DNA of 6,452 nt from positions 1 through 6,452 of the forward strand of contig JAGLUD010000114.1 of the NCBI GenBank assembly GCA_023134935.1. Direction: 5' to 3'. Under the pieces are notes generated by a model. It did not search any database and was not told the DNA's origin. It saw only the letters and a program-made list of their open reading frames with translations. Positions 4,597 through 6,452 of the stretch are shown piece after piece (the stretch's first letter is position 1; each line of letters begins with the position of its first letter). The DNA comes from Paracoccaceae bacterium. GTDB lineage: Bacteria > Pseudomonadota > Alphaproteobacteria > Rhodobacterales > Rhodobacteraceae. The translations under genes were made by a program, and so were the position numbers.

Positions 4597-6452
4597 ATGA
4601 TGCGTTTTCTGAAACACCCCCTGTTTTTGTCGGTTCTGACAATTGCGATCGTTTATACCTTCTTGGCTTATGTGGTTTATCCACCGATCCCGAAATCTTT
4701 GCTTAGCCAGTACATCGTGATCGTTGCGGCTGGCGTTATTTTGGTGGCCACGTTTGATAACAAAACGGCCAACAAGCTGGTCGCTCCGTTGTTTGATTTG
4801 ATGGGCAACCCCAATCAGCGCGTGTTGCGTGGGCTGGCACTTGTGGTTGTTATGCTTGGCGTCGGGTACATCGCTTACGGGTATGTGAAGCCCTCGACTG
4901 AATCGCCGCTGGAATTGCGTACGGTTCATCCGGCGCCTCCGTCCACTATCAAGATCTACGACAAAACCTTCGACTTGCTTACATTGGAAAATCCGCTGCG
5001 GGCGGAATATCCCAAGGGGACTGACGAATTCGACGAAATAGTCGCTGACGGTGCAGAGCTTTACTATCAGAACTGTATCTACTGTCATGGCGACTTGCTG
5101 GACGGTACGGGCCAATACGCGGATGCGTTTAGCCCGCGACCAGCTAATTTTCAGGACGTAGGAACGATTGCCCAGTTGCAGGAGTCCTACCTGTTCTGGC
5201 GCATCACAACAGGCGGTCCGGGTTTGCCACGTGAAGGCACACCTTGGGCATCTGCAATGCCTGTTTGGCACGAGATGCTTGAAGAGGAAGAAGTCTGGAA
5301 AATCATAACCTTCCTATACGATTACACCGGACATGAGCCTCGTTCATGGGAACTGGCCGAGCCTTCAACAGAAGAAGTGGTCGTTGCCACCGGAGAGCTG
5401 GACGAAGACGCTGTTGACGCGATCTATCAAAAACGTTGTTCGCAATGCCACGGTGTTGATGGTGAAGGCGACGGAGCTGCCGCAGAATATATGTATCCAC
5501 GTCCGCGCGACTTCTCGATGGCGCTTTTCAAGTACAAATCGACAGATGCTAATTCCGAATTTCCTTCAGATGAAGATTTCCGCCGGACTATTCGTGATGG
5601 TTTGACCGGCACTGCGATGCCGGGTTGGAAGACGATCCTCTCGGATGCTGAAATTGACGCGTTGATCTTCAAGATCAAGCAGTTCGGCTATTGGGAAGAG
5701 GAAGAAATTGAAGCTAATCCAATTGAACTGGGAACTATGCCCGAAGTTACGGATGCTTTGTTGGCAAGTGGTGCTGTTCTTTTCGAAAAAACTTGTGCTG
5801 AGTGTCACGGGCTTGAAGGGCGCGGGAATATCACATCTGGCAAGCGTTTGGCTGACGATGCCGAAGACCGCATCTGGCCACGCAACCTGACACGGCCGGA
5901 AACTTGGCGTTACACAACGTCTGTGACCGAGGTGTTTGAGCGTCTATCCACGGGTATTCCAAGTACGCCGATGCCCGAACACTCGACCACGATGAAGATT
6001 GAGGATCGGTGGGCTATTGCGCAATATGTCATGACGTTGCGGGATAACGCGACGCCACTAAGCACTGGTGATACGGTTATTCGTGCCGCACGAATTGATG
6101 GCGAATTGCCCGAAAGCCCGAGTGATCCACTGTGGGATACCGCACCCGCGATCACCTTTGCGCTGGCACCTAACGTCATCAAAGATCCACGACTGTTCAC
6201 GTCGTTGAATGACATGGTCACCGTGCGCGCTCTTTATAACGGCGACGACATAGCGATGCGCGTCGATGTGGACGACCGGACATACTCGGTGCCAGGTGAC
6301 GTGTTGGAGCAACGCTATGCGATCGAAGATGTGGAAGGGACACGCGATGCGATTGCAATCCAGTTGCCTAGCGACCTGACTGGAACGAGCGAGAAGCCTA
6401 TGTTCCGACTTGGTGATTCAAAACATCCGGTTAATCTTTGGTATTGGGCCGC
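4597..6452 (+). CDS. Membrane-anchored triheme cytochrome c fused to an ethylbenzene-dehydrogenase-gamma-like heme b domain (3' end missing)
   Basis: The reading frame is open from the ATG at 4597 to the window end (618 codons seen). GGGGAG (4584-4589) lies seven bases upstream; a second ATG at 4600 is less well placed. Three membrane helices come first (about 9-28, 37-53, 78-96). Three tandem cytochrome c domains follow, with CIYCH (160-164), CSQCH (281-285) and CAECH (400-404). Their likely axial methionines are Met221 (AMPVW), Met341 (AMPGW) and Met459 (PMPEH). From about residue 490 the sequence changes to a beta-rich domain with the pattern of the ethylbenzene dehydrogenase heme-binding family: ALYNGDDIAMRVDVDD at 545-560, then PMFRLGDSKHPVNLWYWAA at 601-619, the last codon being cut. 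Met602 is the likely heme b ligand by analogy with gamma subunits of that family; the second ligand should lie beyond the edge. The protein could pass electrons from a periplasmic molybdoenzyme through heme b and three hemes c to the diheme cytochrome and oxidase. That path is inference. Confidence 0.9.
   Translation, partial: MMRFLKHPLFLSVLTIAIVYTFLAYVVYPPIPKSLLSQYIVIVAAGVILVATFDNKTANKLVAPLFDLMGNPNQRVLRGLALVVVMLGVGYIAYGYVKPSTESPLELRTVHPAPPSTIKIYDKTFDLLTLENPLRAEYPKGTDEFDEIVADGAELYYQNCIYCHGDLLDGTGQYADAFSPRPANFQDVGTIAQLQESYLFWRITTGGPGLPREGTPWASAMPVWHEMLEEEEVWKIITFLYDYTGHEPRSWELAEPSTEEVVVATGELDEDAVDAIYQKRCSQCHGVDGEGDGAAAEYMYPRPRDFSMALFKYKSTDANSEFPSDEDFRRTIRDGLTGTAMPGWKTILSDAEIDALIFKIKQFGYWEEEEIEANPIELGTMPEVTDALLASGAVLFEKTCAECHGLEGRGNITSGKRLADDAEDRIWPRNLTRPETWRYTTSVTEVFERLSTGIPSTPMPEHSTTMKIEDRWAIAQYVMTLRDNATPLSTGDTVIRAARIDGELPESPSDPLWDTAPAITFALAPNVIKDPRLFTSLNDMVTVRALYNGDDIAMRVDVDDRTYSVPGDVLEQRYAIEDVEGTRDAIAIQLPSDLTGTSEKPMFRLGDSKHPVNLWYWA
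5050..6045 (+). repeat. Three tandem cytochrome c domains inside the triheme gene
   Basis: The heme motifs begin at residues 160, 281 and 400 (DNA 5074, 5437 and 5794), about 120 codons apart. The distance from first heme cysteine to axial methionine is 61, 60 and 59 residues. Each unit has the order aromatic residue, C-x2-CHG, an acidic-glycine loop, a PRP or PRN segment, then MP. This regular layout suggests an old internal triplication. The DNA itself has diverged, so it is a protein-level repeat. Confidence 0.75.

Noticed and set aside
4567..5271. Long minus-strand open frame of 234 codons opposite the two cytochrome genes
   Set aside because: It lies antisense to frames with clear heme motifs, has no recognisable domain, and its product is rich in Arg, His and Gln as expected for a shadow frame.
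1..6452. CRISPR arrays, insertion sequences, tRNA or rRNA genes, and prophage parts
   Set aside because: No regularly spaced repeats, transposase-like frames, terminal inverted repeats or recognisable RNA gene sequences were seen on either strand.

Overview
The window looks like part of an alphaproteobacterial chromosome, in the region of Rhodobacterales, Rhodospirillales or Hyphomicrobiales. This rests on the ferrochelatase N-terminus, an FnrL-like iron-sulfur regulator and the respiratory gene content, all judged by eye from remembered family patterns. There are no RNA genes, insertion sequences or CRISPR repeats.

Layout. On the minus strand, an FNR-type oxygen-sensing regulator (312-1094) is followed almost without a gap by the 5' part of hemH, ferrochelatase, which runs off the left edge (1-308). 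A divergent control region (1095-1255) holds a near-perfect FNR box. To its right, on the plus strand, lies a gene for a 100-residue membrane-anchored protein of unknown function (1256-1558). A second, perfect FNR box (1595-1608) follows. It stands before a tightly packed plus-strand operon: two tiny single-helix membrane proteins (1677-1808 and 1841-1969), a cytochrome bd-superfamily subunit I (1984-3753), a membrane-anchored diheme cytochrome c (3750-4583), and a large membrane-anchored triheme cytochrome c fused to an ethylbenzene-dehydrogenase-gamma-like heme b domain (4597 to beyond the right edge).

How the parts may work together. The oxidase subunit keeps the core pattern of CydA, but it has a signal peptide, almost no loop where CydA binds quinol, and about four extra C-terminal helices. 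No cydB follows it in the window. Together with two c-type cytochromes carrying five heme c sites, this suggests a cytochrome c-fed member of the bd superfamily rather than a quinol oxidase. The fused heme b domain is of the kind found in gamma subunits of type II DMSO-reductase-family molybdoenzymes (ethylbenzene, dimethylsulfide, selenate, chlorate and nitrite-oxidising enzymes). The operon may therefore link such a molybdoenzyme, possibly encoded just past the right edge, to a terminal acceptor through a chain of hemes. The FNR boxes and the adjacent regulator suggest induction at low oxygen, and the ferrochelatase would supply heme. The gene families are well supported; the electron path, the missing partner and the regulation are inference.
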